Shown: one piece after another, positions 33,899 to 42,562 of the stretch | How the letters are laid out: each line of letters begins with the position of its first letter | How positions within the stretch are numbered: position 1 is the first letter of the stretch | Source: Kiritimatiellia bacterium | GTDB lineage: Bacteria; Verrucomicrobiota; Kiritimatiellia; UBA8416; YA12-FULL-48-11 | Length of the DNA: 64,000 bases | Assembly (NCBI GenBank): GCA_028716365.1 | Contig: JAQUPZ010000006.1 | Coordinates: 248,001-312,000, forward strand | Direction: 5' to 3' | Program-made: the position numbers and the translations under genes | Notes under the pieces: generated by a model | What the model was told of the DNA's origin: nothing | What the model saw: only the letters and a program-made list of their open reading frames with translations | Database searches by the model: none

Positions 33899-35329
33899 AT
33901 GGCTAAAGTAGCAATCATTGGTGCGGGCAGTCTTATTTTCTGTAAAACTCTCATGAACGATTTCCTGTCCACGCCGGCGCTTGAAGGAAGCGAATACTGC
34001 CTCATGGCATTGACACATAAACGGCTGGACAAGATGCATGATTTCGTTCAGCGCATGATCAAGGACAATGGCGTCAATGCCACTGTCACAAAAACAACAG
34101 ACCGGCGTAAGGCGCTTAAGGGTGCCGACTATGTTTTGATCATGATTCAGGTGGGTGGAGTGGATGTCTTCAGGATGGATTATGAAATTCCGCTCAAATA
34201 TGGCGTTGATCAGTGTATTGCCGATACCGTAGGTCCGGGCGGAGTGTTCCGGGCGTCGCGGCATATCTGGGCGCTCATGGATATAACCAGGGACATGCAG
34301 GAACTTTGTCCCAATGCTTTGCTTCTGAACTATGCCAATCCTATGGCTATGTGCTGCTGGGCGCTGGGTACGGTGAAAGGTCTGCAGTTTGTTGGTCTCT
34401 GCCACGGTGTCCAGACGACAATGGACTTAATTGCGTCATATACCGGCTGTAAAAAGAAAGAGATCGATTTTGTCGCGGCGGGTATCAATCACATGGCCTG
34501 GTTCCTGAGACTGGAAAAGGACGGTAGGGACCTTTATCCAATCCTGCGCAGGAACTTTGAAAAACCGGAGTACTATGTGAATGAAAAGGTCCGCGCCGAA
34601 GTAATGCGCCATTTCGGTTACTTCATGACAGAAAGCACAGGGCATTTGTCGGAATATCTGCCATATTTCCGAAAGAACAAAAAAGCGCTGGATCTATATT
34701 GCGATGAACCATCATTCGGCGGAGAGACTGGCGCCTATTACAAATACTGTCAGGGCCTTGCCGATAAATTCGCAAAGATCGACCCTCTATCAATTGAAAC
34801 AACGGCGCTCCAGCCGCGAAGCGCTGAATATGCTTCGCACATCCTGGAAGCCCGCGAAACAGGTGTTCCTTTCCGCCTGAATGGGAATGTACGCAATGAT
34901 GGTTACATCACCAACCTGCCACAAGGTTGTTGCGTGGAAGTGCCATGTTATGTTGACCGGCTCGGACTGCATCCTGTTGTCGTAGGTGATCTGCCGCCAC
35001 AGTGCGCCGCGCTCAATATGACGAATGTTAATGTTCAGGGATTGGCCGTTCAAGCCGGGTTGACTGGTGACACTGAACTGCTTGTGCAGGCTGTCGCGCT
35101 CGATCCGCTTACATCCGCGGTCCTTACCCTTAAGGATATCCGTGAAATGGCCAGTGAAATGCTTGAAAAACAGAGGAAATGGCTGCCGCAGTATAAAGGC
35201 AGATCGATCCGCGGGACACCTGCGCTTAAAATTCCGAAGAATGTCAAACGTGCACAGGTGCCGCTTGATCCTGCGCTTGCAATTGCAAATCGCTTTGGAA
35301 GACTGGCCAGTACAAAAGTCGGGAAATAA
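33899..35329 (+). CDS. GH4-family glycosidase, alpha-galactosidase-like
   Basis: 476 residues, cytoplasmic (no signal). The NAD-binding loop is VAIIGAGSLIFCKTLM, followed by ADYVLIMIQVGG. The metal-binding Cys and His of GH4 appear as GLCHGVQTT (about residue 165) and AAGINHMAWF (about 195). TVGPGGVFRASRHIW and NYANPMAMCCWA are also typical of the MelA/AglA subgroup. GH4 enzymes cleave by oxidation-elimination using NAD+ and Mn2+. CAAGGAGGATC gives a strong start. The substrate could be an alpha-galactoside, alpha-glucoside or alpha-glucuronide; the subgroup is judged by resemblance only. Confidence 0.88.
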   Translation: MAKVAIIGAGSLIFCKTLMNDFLSTPALEGSEYCLMALTHKRLDKMHDFVQRMIKDNGVNATVTKTTDRRKALKGADYVLIMIQVGGVDVFRMDYEIPLKYGVDQCIADTVGPGGVFRASRHIWALMDITRDMQELCPNALLLNYANPMAMCCWALGTVKGLQFVGLCHGVQTTMDLIASYTGCKKKEIDFVAAGINHMAWFLRLEKDGRDLYPILRRNFEKPEYYVNEKVRAEVMRHFGYFMTESTGHLSEYLPYFRKNKKALDLYCDEPSFGGETGAYYKYCQGLADKFAKIDPLSIETTALQPRSAEYASHILEARETGVPFRLNGNVRNDGYITNLPQGCCVEVPCYVDRLGLHPVVVGDLPPQCAALNMTNVNVQGLAVQAGLTGDTELLVQAVALDPLTSAVLTLKDIREMASEMLEKQRKWLPQYKGRSIRGTPALKIPKNVKRAQVPLDPALAIANRFGRLASTKVGK

Positions 35330-35371
35330 GGCAGTGAACATCAGGATGCGCAGGAGTTGACTCAATAGCAG

Positions 35372-35400
35372 TTTCCGCTTGTTGTAAAACTGAGCGGAAA
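35372..35400. terminator. 8-bp stem hairpin after the GH4 gene
   Basis: tttccgct and agcggaaa (35372-35379, 35393-35400) form a perfect stem with a 13-base loop, 43 bp past the GH4 stop. No T-run follows, so it is a weak terminator candidate or an RNA-stability stem. Confidence 0.3.
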
Positions 35401-35557
35401 TACATGTGGGAGTGCTTGACACTAATTGATACTACTGCTTATCTGTCTTCAGATTTGGAAGGCGTTTGTGCTGACAGAACATTAAAGACAGAACTACACT
35501 CGCTACCCATAACATCTTCCAGTTACCGGGCGTAGAGAGGTAATTCTTGGAGGTATT

Positions 35558-37642
35558 ATGACTCAACTCACCAGAATCTTCAGCTTGACAGTGCTGGTAC
35601 TTGGATTGTTTGCTGTGTCCGTTGACCACCTTTGTTTTGCTGTCGATAATGATACTGCTGAACCGTTGAAACTCATTTCGCCATGGACACCGGTCGTGAC
35701 CAGAACCAACGCATCAGGTGTTGAGGTTGGCGTCTGGGGCAGGATGTATAAATTCGCCGGTGGGGTGTTGCCAAATTCCATTGTTACAGCGGGTGAGGAA
35801 GTCCTTGCGGCACCCATACGGCTTATCTGTCAAGTTTCAGGCAAACCAGTTGAATGGGAACGTGGCGGCAGTTTTGTTTTCAACGCGGATAAAGATCGGG
35901 CCATTGTATCCAGCTGGCAGACGTGTGATGAATTGATCGTCGACACAACAACGCGTGTCGAATTCGACGGAATGATGCGCGTGGATCTGGTTGTCATGCC
36001 GCAGAGGAAAAAGTCGCCTAAAATTGAAAAGTTGTGGCTTGAAGTACCTTTGAAACGGGCATATGCCGGCCTTTACCAGTTTTGGCCGGGGACGTGGGGT
36101 ACGGCAAAAAACAGCGGCTTGGTTCCGGAGACCGGGATGATGCTGCCGTTCAAGCCGTCCGTCTGGCTCGGTTGGGAAAACGGCGGCCTGGGTTGGTTTA
36201 TGGAATCTGACAAAAACTGGTTGCCGAAGGACCCAAAACAATCGATTGAAATTGTCGCAAGTGGCGATCAGACGGTGTTGCGGTTACATCTGCTGGATTC
36301 ACCGCCGCTGCAATTACCGGTTACCTTTACAATGGGTTTTCAGGCAAGCCCGGTGAAACCAATGCCAGAAGATTTTCATGAGTGGCGGATCTGCCACGCT
36401 CCGCAGCTTGGCGTCGGCGCGACTTTGCCTGTTCCTGAAAACTGGTGGTTTTGTCATCGCGCATTTCCCGATGGTAACGCAGAGGGTCTTCTCGATCGCG
36501 GGGAGAAGTTGGGTGTCAAGACACTGGTGTTCCACGAAGACTGGACGCCCGTTCAGAATTACCCCGCAGTGCCGCAGGAGGCTGAACTGAAATGGCTGAT
36601 AAAGGCGTGTCACAAACGTGGTATGAAAATCTTGTTCTACTTTGGTTACGAACTATCCTCACTGGCGCCGGAGTGGGGAGCGGTTTCTGATGAAGTTTTG
36701 GTGAAGAACGTCAAGGGCAATGTGACCGGTGGATGGTATCGGCCGCCCAAACAGCGCGATTACGTTGTTTGTTATAACAGCCGTTGGGGGAACATGCTGA
36801 CTGACAAGATCATTCAGTTTATAGAACGCTATGGTGCTGACGGGGTTTATCTCGACGGTACCATTGAGCCGTGGGCGTGTGCTAACGAGAAACATGGTTG
36901 CGGCTATCGGGCAGATGACGGCAGTATACATTCTACTTATCCCATCTTTGCGGTACGCCGTTTCATGCAGAGGCTGTATGCGGTGATCCAGCCGCGCGGC
37001 GGATTGATCAATGTCCACCAGAGCGGCTGCTGTGTTATGCCTACTCTGGCATTTGCACATTCTTACTGGGATGGTGAACAATTCGCTGGTGGAGAGTTGA
37101 TGGGTGATCCTTTGAAGGGGTTACCCCTCGAGGCTTTTCGTGCCGAGTTCATGGGCAGGAATTTCGGTGTGCCATGTGAATTTCTGGCGTACGAACGTCC
37201 GCCGACCTGGACTTTCGGGCATGCGTTGGCATTTACCATGTTGCACAATGTTCGTGTTCGTCCCTGCGGACTCGGGCACAGTAATCTGGATCTTATGTCG
37301 TCTATATGGAGTGTCATGAGCAAGTTCAAGATTGCCGAGGCTGAATGGCATCCTTACTGGAATAATGGTAAGCTTTTAACATTACAACCGGAGTCTGCAA
37401 AGGTCAGTCTTTACCTGCGGCGCGGGAAGTCCGCTGGTTCCGGCAAGGTGTTGTTGGTTGTATCAAATCTTTCGGCAGAACAACAGACAACAGCCCGCCT
37501 CAATTTGAATGTTTCCGCCCTGGGTTTGCGCTCCGGGCGAGTCGCAAAGGATGCGTTGAACGGAGAACGGTTGTCGTCCGATGGCGATAGTCTTCTGGTT
37601 CCTCTACAGCCCATGCGGATGAGGTTAATCTGGATCGAGTAA
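35558..37642 (+). CDS. Secreted DUF6067-like putative glycoside hydrolase
   Basis: 694 residues with a signal peptide (LTVLVLGLFAVSVDHLCFA). An N-terminal beta-sandwich region (EVGVWGRMYKFAGGVLPNSI, WLGWENGGLGWFMESDKNW) is followed from about residue 280 by a probable TIM barrel (ENWWFCHRAFPDG, KTLVFHEDWTPVQNYP, KRGMKILFYFGYELS) with conserved acids in YGADGVYLDGTIEPWACA. The architecture resembles DUF6067/GH123-related proteins. Candidate catalytic Asp residues lie in GVYLDGT but are unproven. TTGGAGG precedes the ATG. It fits the glycan-degradation context; substrate unknown. Confidence 0.7.
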   Translation: MTQLTRIFSLTVLVLGLFAVSVDHLCFAVDNDTAEPLKLISPWTPVVTRTNASGVEVGVWGRMYKFAGGVLPNSIVTAGEEVLAAPIRLICQVSGKPVEWERGGSFVFNADKDRAIVSSWQTCDELIVDTTTRVEFDGMMRVDLVVMPQRKKSPKIEKLWLEVPLKRAYAGLYQFWPGTWGTAKNSGLVPETGMMLPFKPSVWLGWENGGLGWFMESDKNWLPKDPKQSIEIVASGDQTVLRLHLLDSPPLQLPVTFTMGFQASPVKPMPEDFHEWRICHAPQLGVGATLPVPENWWFCHRAFPDGNAEGLLDRGEKLGVKTLVFHEDWTPVQNYPAVPQEAELKWLIKACHKRGMKILFYFGYELSSLAPEWGAVSDEVLVKNVKGNVTGGWYRPPKQRDYVVCYNSRWGNMLTDKIIQFIERYGADGVYLDGTIEPWACANEKHGCGYRADDGSIHSTYPIFAVRRFMQRLYAVIQPRGGLINVHQSGCCVMPTLAFAHSYWDGEQFAGGELMGDPLKGLPLEAFRAEFMGRNFGVPCEFLAYERPPTWTFGHALAFTMLHNVRVRPCGLGHSNLDLMSSIWSVMSKFKIAEAEWHPYWNNGKLLTLQPESAKVSLYLRRGKSAGSGKVLLVVSNLSAEQQTTARLNLNVSALGLRSGRVAKDALNGERLSSDGDSLLVPLQPMRMRLIWIE

Positions 37643-37799
37643 CGTTGCATGACTGTACAAAAACCAATATGTCCAGATTAAATATTTGGCCGGAACTTTA
37701 TTCCCACTTTGGGTCATTTTTGTAGTTCGACATTTGAGTTTGTCTGAAGTTCCGCTTTTTGTTAGAGCCTTATTTGAGATGTGTGGTTAGGAAGAAAAT

Positions 37800-38510
37800 G
37801 TGGTGTATAAAATCCAACTAAAACGATTAGCGCGTCGCTTGTTCTGGCCAAGACCTGCACTTTATCGGCCTTTGGGAATACTCAGGAAAAAGGGCGATGT
37901 GTTTCAGAATGACTATGATCTTTATATAAGTGGTTATCCCCGTTCTGGAAACACCTTTTCAGTCAAAGCTTTTTTACTGGCCAATTCAGATGCACGACTG
38001 CGTTCTCACAAACACATCCCCGCTTTTATCATACAATCTGCAAAATGGAATTTACCTGGAATGGTCTTGATCAGAAAGCCGATTGATGCTGCTGTCTCTT
38101 GGGCCATTTACACAAATACACCGTTATATGAAACGCTTGTATATTATACCGACTTCTACAACACATTGCGATCTTGCCGGCAACGGCTTTTCTTTGTCAC
38201 TTTTGAAGAAGTAACCAATGATTTTGGAAAGGTCATCACGGATTTCAATGCAAGGTGGAATACAAATTATGTTCCATTCCGGCATGTTCCGGAGAATGTG
38301 GCCCAATGTATATCAACTATCGAGGACGAGTATACTGATTCTAATGGAGCAATAATAGAGTCAAGAGTTGCGCGGCCTTCTGTCCATCGGGAACCAATGA
38401 AAGAAGTTTTATTACAGGAGTTTAATAGTTCGCAAATCCTGCAAAAAGAATTGTTCCGGGCAAATGAGATTTATCAATTTCTTGTTTCCGGGAGAATAAA
38501 TAGTTTGTAA
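37800..38510 (+). CDS. Sulfotransferase-like protein
   Basis: About 236 residues from a GTG start (37800; a second GTG follows immediately). ISGYPRSGNTFSVKAFLL matches the 5'-phosphosulfate loop of PAPS-dependent sulfotransferases, and MVLIRKPIDAAVSWAIY matches the 3'-phosphate-binding segment (usually RxPxxxxxS). It is shorter than most enzymes. Its position just ahead of a sulfatase, in a sulfated-glycan setting, is suggestive, but sulfotransferases build such groups rather than remove them. It may modify the cell's own surface glycan. No strong ribosome site is seen. Confidence 0.7.
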   Translation: MVYKIQLKRLARRLFWPRPALYRPLGILRKKGDVFQNDYDLYISGYPRSGNTFSVKAFLLANSDARLRSHKHIPAFIIQSAKWNLPGMVLIRKPIDAAVSWAIYTNTPLYETLVYYTDFYNTLRSCRQRLFFVTFEEVTNDFGKVITDFNARWNTNYVPFRHVPENVAQCISTIEDEYTDSNGAIIESRVARPSVHREPMKEVLLQEFNSSQILQKELFRANEIYQFLVSGRINSL

Positions 38511-38579
38511 GAATTAAACTCTATATTTCTTGCGTTTAATGATTAATGGGTTGGTTCTTTCCGGAAAGGGGGGATGATC

Positions 38580-40124
38580 ATGAGTATATTGAAAGAAATT
38601 TGTGGCATTTCGCGTCGTTCCTTCCTGCAGACAGTTGCCGGGACCGGTGTGCTTGCGTCGATGGAGCTGTTTTCTTCACGATCGGTTTTTGCAGCGGAAA
38701 ACAAGAAACCAAATGTTGTTTTTATTCTTGCCGATGATGTCGGCTATGGTGATTTTAGTTGCTATGGCGCTGTTAAAATCAAAACGCCGCATATTGACAA
38801 ACTTGCCGCTGAAGGCCGGCGTTTTACGGACGCACACTCACCATCGGCAGTTTGTACTCCCACGCGCTATGCACTGATGACCGGGGAGTATGCCTGGCGT
38901 AAACAGGGCACTGGCATTCTTCCAGGTATTGCCGCGATCATTATTGAGCCGGGACGAATGACACTCCCCGCCATGTTCAAACAGGCCGGTTATACTACTG
39001 CAGTTGTCGGTAAGTGGCACCTTGGGTTGGGGGCCCAGACACCAACTGATTACAATGGCGAAATAAAACCCGGTCCTCTTGAGGTTGGCTTTGACCAGTG
39101 TTTTATTATTCCGGCGACCGGTGACCGTACGCCGTGCGTTTATGTGGAAAACCACCGTGTTGCAGGCCTTGATCCGAAAGATCCGATCAAACTTGACTAT
39201 ACGGTAAAGCGCGGCGAACCTCGGTCTTTTGTAAACGATATCCCGCGTATTGGCGAACAAACTGGCGGTAGATCTGCATTGTGGAAAGATGACGACATTG
39301 CCGATACGTTAACAGGGAAGGCCATAAAATTCATTGAGCAGAATAAAGACAAACCTTTCTTCCTGTATTTTGCCACTCATGACATACATGTGCCGCGTGT
39401 TCCGCATCCACGTTTCAAGGGTTCGAGTCAGGCGGGAGTGCGTGGTGATGTTGTACAGGAATTCGACTGGTCGGTTGGAAAGGTGATTGAGACGATCGAC
39501 AAGCTGGGACTTGCGGAGAATACGATAATTATTGTTACCAGTGATAATGGTGGCGTTCTGGATCAGAATGGGCCGGATGCTGTTCATGGCGGAACAGAGG
39601 AAACAAACAATGGACATGCATTTAATGGGCCGTTACGCGCCGGCAAAGGCAGTGCATATGAAGGTGGAACACGCATACCGTTTATTGCGCGCTGGCCCGG
39701 AAAAATCAAACCCGGCGTTTCCAGCGAACTTATCTGTCACGTTGACATGCTTGCCACGGTTGCAGAACTCACGGGCCAGAAGCTTTCAACTGATGTCGGT
39801 CCGGACAGTTTTAATATTCTGCCTGCATTACTTGGTGAGAAGCTCAACAAACCGTGCCGTGATCACTTGATTGAGCATGGTCATGTGCTTGCAATCCGGG
39901 AGGGAACGTGGAAATACCTTCCTGCCAGGCAAGGCAGAAAGAAAGCCGGTAAAAAAGACAACGCCGGCCCGGCCAGTACCGGAAAAGCCGTTGGTGAACT
40001 TTACAATCTTGCAGAAGATATCGGTGAACAAAATAACGTGGCCGACAAGAATCCTGACATTGTTAAACGTCTTTCCGGGATGCTTGAGAAATATAAAACT
40101 GCCGGCCGTTCAAGGTATATGTAA
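38580..40124 (+). CDS. Sulfatase, Tat-exported, Cys-type
   Basis: 514 residues from the ATG at 38580, six bases after a G-rich ribosome site; an ATG at 38574 abuts that site. The signal contains ISRRSFLQTVAGTGVLA (twin-arginine). The active-site signature is SAVCTPTRYALMTGEYAWR (about residue 80), where Cys in CTPTR is converted to formylglycine. Metal ligands are seen in ILADDVGYGD and TSDNGG, and GKWHLG is present. It hydrolyses sulfate esters, probably on a glycan. A formylglycine-generating or anSME maturase must be supplied elsewhere: the FGE-like modules in this window lack their cysteines. The SGNH gene follows 52 bp later. Confidence 0.93.
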   Translation: MSILKEICGISRRSFLQTVAGTGVLASMELFSSRSVFAAENKKPNVVFILADDVGYGDFSCYGAVKIKTPHIDKLAAEGRRFTDAHSPSAVCTPTRYALMTGEYAWRKQGTGILPGIAAIIIEPGRMTLPAMFKQAGYTTAVVGKWHLGLGAQTPTDYNGEIKPGPLEVGFDQCFIIPATGDRTPCVYVENHRVAGLDPKDPIKLDYTVKRGEPRSFVNDIPRIGEQTGGRSALWKDDDIADTLTGKAIKFIEQNKDKPFFLYFATHDIHVPRVPHPRFKGSSQAGVRGDVVQEFDWSVGKVIETIDKLGLAENTIIIVTSDNGGVLDQNGPDAVHGGTEETNNGHAFNGPLRAGKGSAYEGGTRIPFIARWPGKIKPGVSSELICHVDMLATVAELTGQKLSTDVGPDSFNILPALLGEKLNKPCRDHLIEHGHVLAIREGTWKYLPARQGRKKAGKKDNAGPASTGKAVGELYNLAEDIGEQNNVADKNPDIVKRLSGMLEKYKTAGRSRYM

Positions 40125-40176
40125 AAAGAGATTGTTGGGTAAGGTGCTCGAAATTATTCTTAAGAGGAGGTGCTTA

Positions 40177-41388
40177 ATGTATCGTTACTTGTTGAGGTTG
40201 GTGATTGCTGTCTGTCTGATTCCTTTTATCACACTTGCGGAGAATCCTTCGACACGTTCACTTGGCCGGGTATTTGAAAAGTTGAAAGGTGGTCAGGAAA
40301 CTACCATTGCCTATTTCGGCGGCAGTATTACCGCGGCCGCGGGTTATCGCGTGAAAACATTTAAATGGTTCCAGGACACTTTTCCAAATGCGAAATTACG
40401 CGAAATCAATGCGGCCATTGGGGGAACAGGCAGTGACCTCGGGGCGTTCCGTTGCGGAATGGATGTGATTGCGCAGAAACCCGACTTGGTGTTTGTGGAA
40501 TTTAATATCAATGACGGCAGTCCTACGAATGAGTTTCGAAAGGCGACGATGGAAGGGATTGTCCGCCAGCTCTGGTCGTCGGAAACCAGACCGGAAATTG
40601 TTTTCCTGTACACCACAAGTCGTGATTTGAAGTGTGCGCGGGGCAGTCATCCCGCAGTGGCCAAACACTATGGTATTCCTGAGATCGATCTTCAACCACC
40701 CCTGATCGAGGCGCTCAAGCGGCCTGACCTGCCAAAACCGACAGAGGAACAATTGAAGAATCCGAAACTCAACTGGAAATCAATCGGCCAGGTTTTCATG
40801 GGTGATTCCGTACATCCGAATAATCTCGGTCATACAATTTACACCGACACAATTGTGACCTATCTCAAGACACAGATTGACGCGAAGCCATTACCGGCGC
40901 CCGTGCTCAGCGCGCCGCTGGTAAATGATGAATTTCAATATACAAAACTTGTTCCACCGGGTAAGGCGAGGCTGTCGGGTGACTGGGAAGTTCTACCGGC
41001 AGATGAAAAGAGCGGGTTGTTGAAACGTTACAAGGAAGGAACGATCAACGCACGCAAGCCTGGCGATTCGCTGGAGTTCGAGTTTACAGGAACAGCGCTT
41101 GGACTTTTTGAGAACGTCCAGAAAGACGGCGGAAAATATGAGTGGACGATTGACGATGGTGAGGATGGAGAAAAAGACAAAAATTTCGGCGGACCAAAAG
41201 GCGTAAAACATGGCATCGTTGATACCGCGCCGGGACCGTATTTCGCACGTAATCATTATGCGATGCTTTGCTGTGGCCTGCCGCAGGGCAAGCATACACT
41301 GAAGATCAAGGTGCTGGAAGAACATGACAAGACCAGCACGGGTAACCGTCTTTTGATAGGTTATTTCATGGTTGGCGGTGCCAGGTAA
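40177..41388 (+). CDS. Secreted SGNH/GDSL hydrolase
   Basis: 403 residues. The start at 40177 is set by a perfect AGAGGAGG site and the signal peptide (LLRLVIAVCLIPFITLAE); the longer frame reaching back to 39871 only overlaps the sulfatase. Block I is AYFGGSITAA, the oxyanion Asn is in NINDGSP, and block V is SVHPNNLGH, with Asp missing at the usual -3 position of DxxH (it reads GDSVHP, so Asp is present one turn earlier). A C-terminal beta-rich region (FEFTGTALGLFENVQKDGG) may be carbohydrate-binding. It is probably a carbohydrate esterase removing acetyl groups, in an operon with the sulfatase. Confidence 0.85.
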   Translation: MYRYLLRLVIAVCLIPFITLAENPSTRSLGRVFEKLKGGQETTIAYFGGSITAAAGYRVKTFKWFQDTFPNAKLREINAAIGGTGSDLGAFRCGMDVIAQKPDLVFVEFNINDGSPTNEFRKATMEGIVRQLWSSETRPEIVFLYTTSRDLKCARGSHPAVAKHYGIPEIDLQPPLIEALKRPDLPKPTEEQLKNPKLNWKSIGQVFMGDSVHPNNLGHTIYTDTIVTYLKTQIDAKPLPAPVLSAPLVNDEFQYTKLVPPGKARLSGDWEVLPADEKSGLLKRYKEGTINARKPGDSLEFEFTGTALGLFENVQKDGGKYEWTIDDGEDGEKDKNFGGPKGVKHGIVDTAPGPYFARNHYAMLCCGLPQGKHTLKIKVLEEHDKTSTGNRLLIGYFMVGGAR

Positions 41389-41456
41389 ATTTCGTGGTAT
41401 GATACCATTGTATTTGCCATATCTTTTAAATAGAAGATAATAATGGAGATCAGATA

Positions 41457-42188
41457 ATGAATAAGAAATGTGTATGGTTTGGTGTTGCTTGTATATTGTT
41501 TCTTGCGTCGTTTATTGATGTCGTAGCGCAGACTAATACTCCGGGTGATGTTAAGAAACCAGCCAGTGAACGCAAGGGTCCTGCTTTCGCAGAAGTTGTT
41601 GATGATCCCGGTTTGCCGCGGGTCTTACTCATCGGGGATTCAATCTCCATAGGATACACGCCGATAGTCAGGGAGTTACTTAAAGGTAAGGTGAATGTCC
41701 ACAGGCCGCCCACGAATTGCGCGGCAACAATTCACGGTTTGAAGCAGCTTGACGCATGGCTGGGGAACGGGAAATGGGATGTTATACATTTCAACTGGGG
41801 ATTGCATGATCTCAAGTATATGGACGAGAAGGGCACCATTACTGATGTGTCAAAAGGAAAACAACAGGTGCCTGTGGCAGAATATGAAAATAACCTGAGG
41901 GAACTGGTACAGCGGTTAAAAAAAACTGGTGCGAAATTAATATGGTGTGCAACGACGCCGGTCCCTGAAGGTGCCGGGGGACGTATTACAGGTGATGTAG
42001 TTAAATATAACGAAACCGCATTGAAAGTAATGAAAGAGGGAAATGTCGCGGTGGATGACCTGTATGCTGTAGCGTTTCCCAGACTGGCAGAACTTCAAAA
42101 ACCCCGGAATGTTCACTTCAAGCCTGAAGGTTCAAAGGTCTTGGCGGAGAATGTGGTAAAGTCGATTATGCAACAACTAGGTCAGTAA
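41457..42188 (+). CDS. Secreted SGNH hydrolase, second copy
   Basis: 243 residues with a signal peptide (VACILFLASFIDVVAQ). Block I is RVLLIGDSISIGYTP, the block II Gly is in NCAATIHGLKQL, block III is WGLHDLKY (His replaces the usual NxND Asn), and block V has VHFKPEGSKVLAENV. GGAGATC precedes the ATG by 8 bases. It lacks the extra C-terminal domain of the gene upstream. The probable role is deacetylation of glycan or another small ester, alongside the sulfatase. Confidence 0.87.
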   Translation: MNKKCVWFGVACILFLASFIDVVAQTNTPGDVKKPASERKGPAFAEVVDDPGLPRVLLIGDSISIGYTPIVRELLKGKVNVHRPPTNCAATIHGLKQLDAWLGNGKWDVIHFNWGLHDLKYMDEKGTITDVSKGKQQVPVAEYENNLRELVQRLKKTGAKLIWCATTPVPEGAGGRITGDVVKYNETALKVMKEGNVAVDDLYAVAFPRLAELQKPRNVHFKPEGSKVLAENVVKSIMQQLGQ

Positions 42189-42562
42189 AAGCCTTAATTT
42201 CTATCGAAAAACGCGCCAGTTAGATAAGGATAGAAAAAGTTATACAGTAGAATTCTTGACAATATAACAACTACTACCGATAATATTAATAATCGGGGTA
42301 GCCTATAGGGAGTTGGCGGTTATTATTAAAAGAAGGTAACTATGTCTAACCCTGGAAACAAGGTGAGTTCTTATGAAACCCGGGAGTGTTCTGTCTTTCT
42401 TTTTGCCTTCAGCAGTATTCATTCTGCTACAGGACTTGTTTGTCGTTTCCGTCTTATGTGACGGCGAGGTGAAGTCGATACCGGATAACCTTTTTTTCTA
42501 AATGCCCAAACAATTAGTGAGAAGGCATGGTACTTCTCAGCCTAGGTCTGAGGTGATTCGTA
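42189..42562. other. 374-bp gap
   Basis: It holds an 8-bp inverted repeat (tttctatc/gatagaaa at about 42197-42235) that might end the preceding transcript, an AT-rich stretch with a ccgat/atcgg dyad, and a 42-codon frame (42373-42501). It should carry the promoter of the large gene starting at 42563; no consensus pair is clear. Confidence 0.4.
42373..42501 (+). CDS. Possible small hydrophobic peptide (42 aa)
   Basis: An ATG preceded by aaggtgag opens 42 codons with a hydrophobic core (FFLPSAVFILLQDLFVVSVL). It could be a leader or a small membrane peptide. No family is recognised, and the frame may be chance. Confidence 0.2.
   Translation: MKPGSVLSFFLPSAVFILLQDLFVVSVLCDGEVKSIPDNLFF

Noticed and set aside
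39871..40176. N-terminal extension of the SGNH gene into the sulfatase
   Set aside because: The extension overlaps the sulfatase coding end; a perfect AGGAGG site and signal peptide mark the start at 40177.
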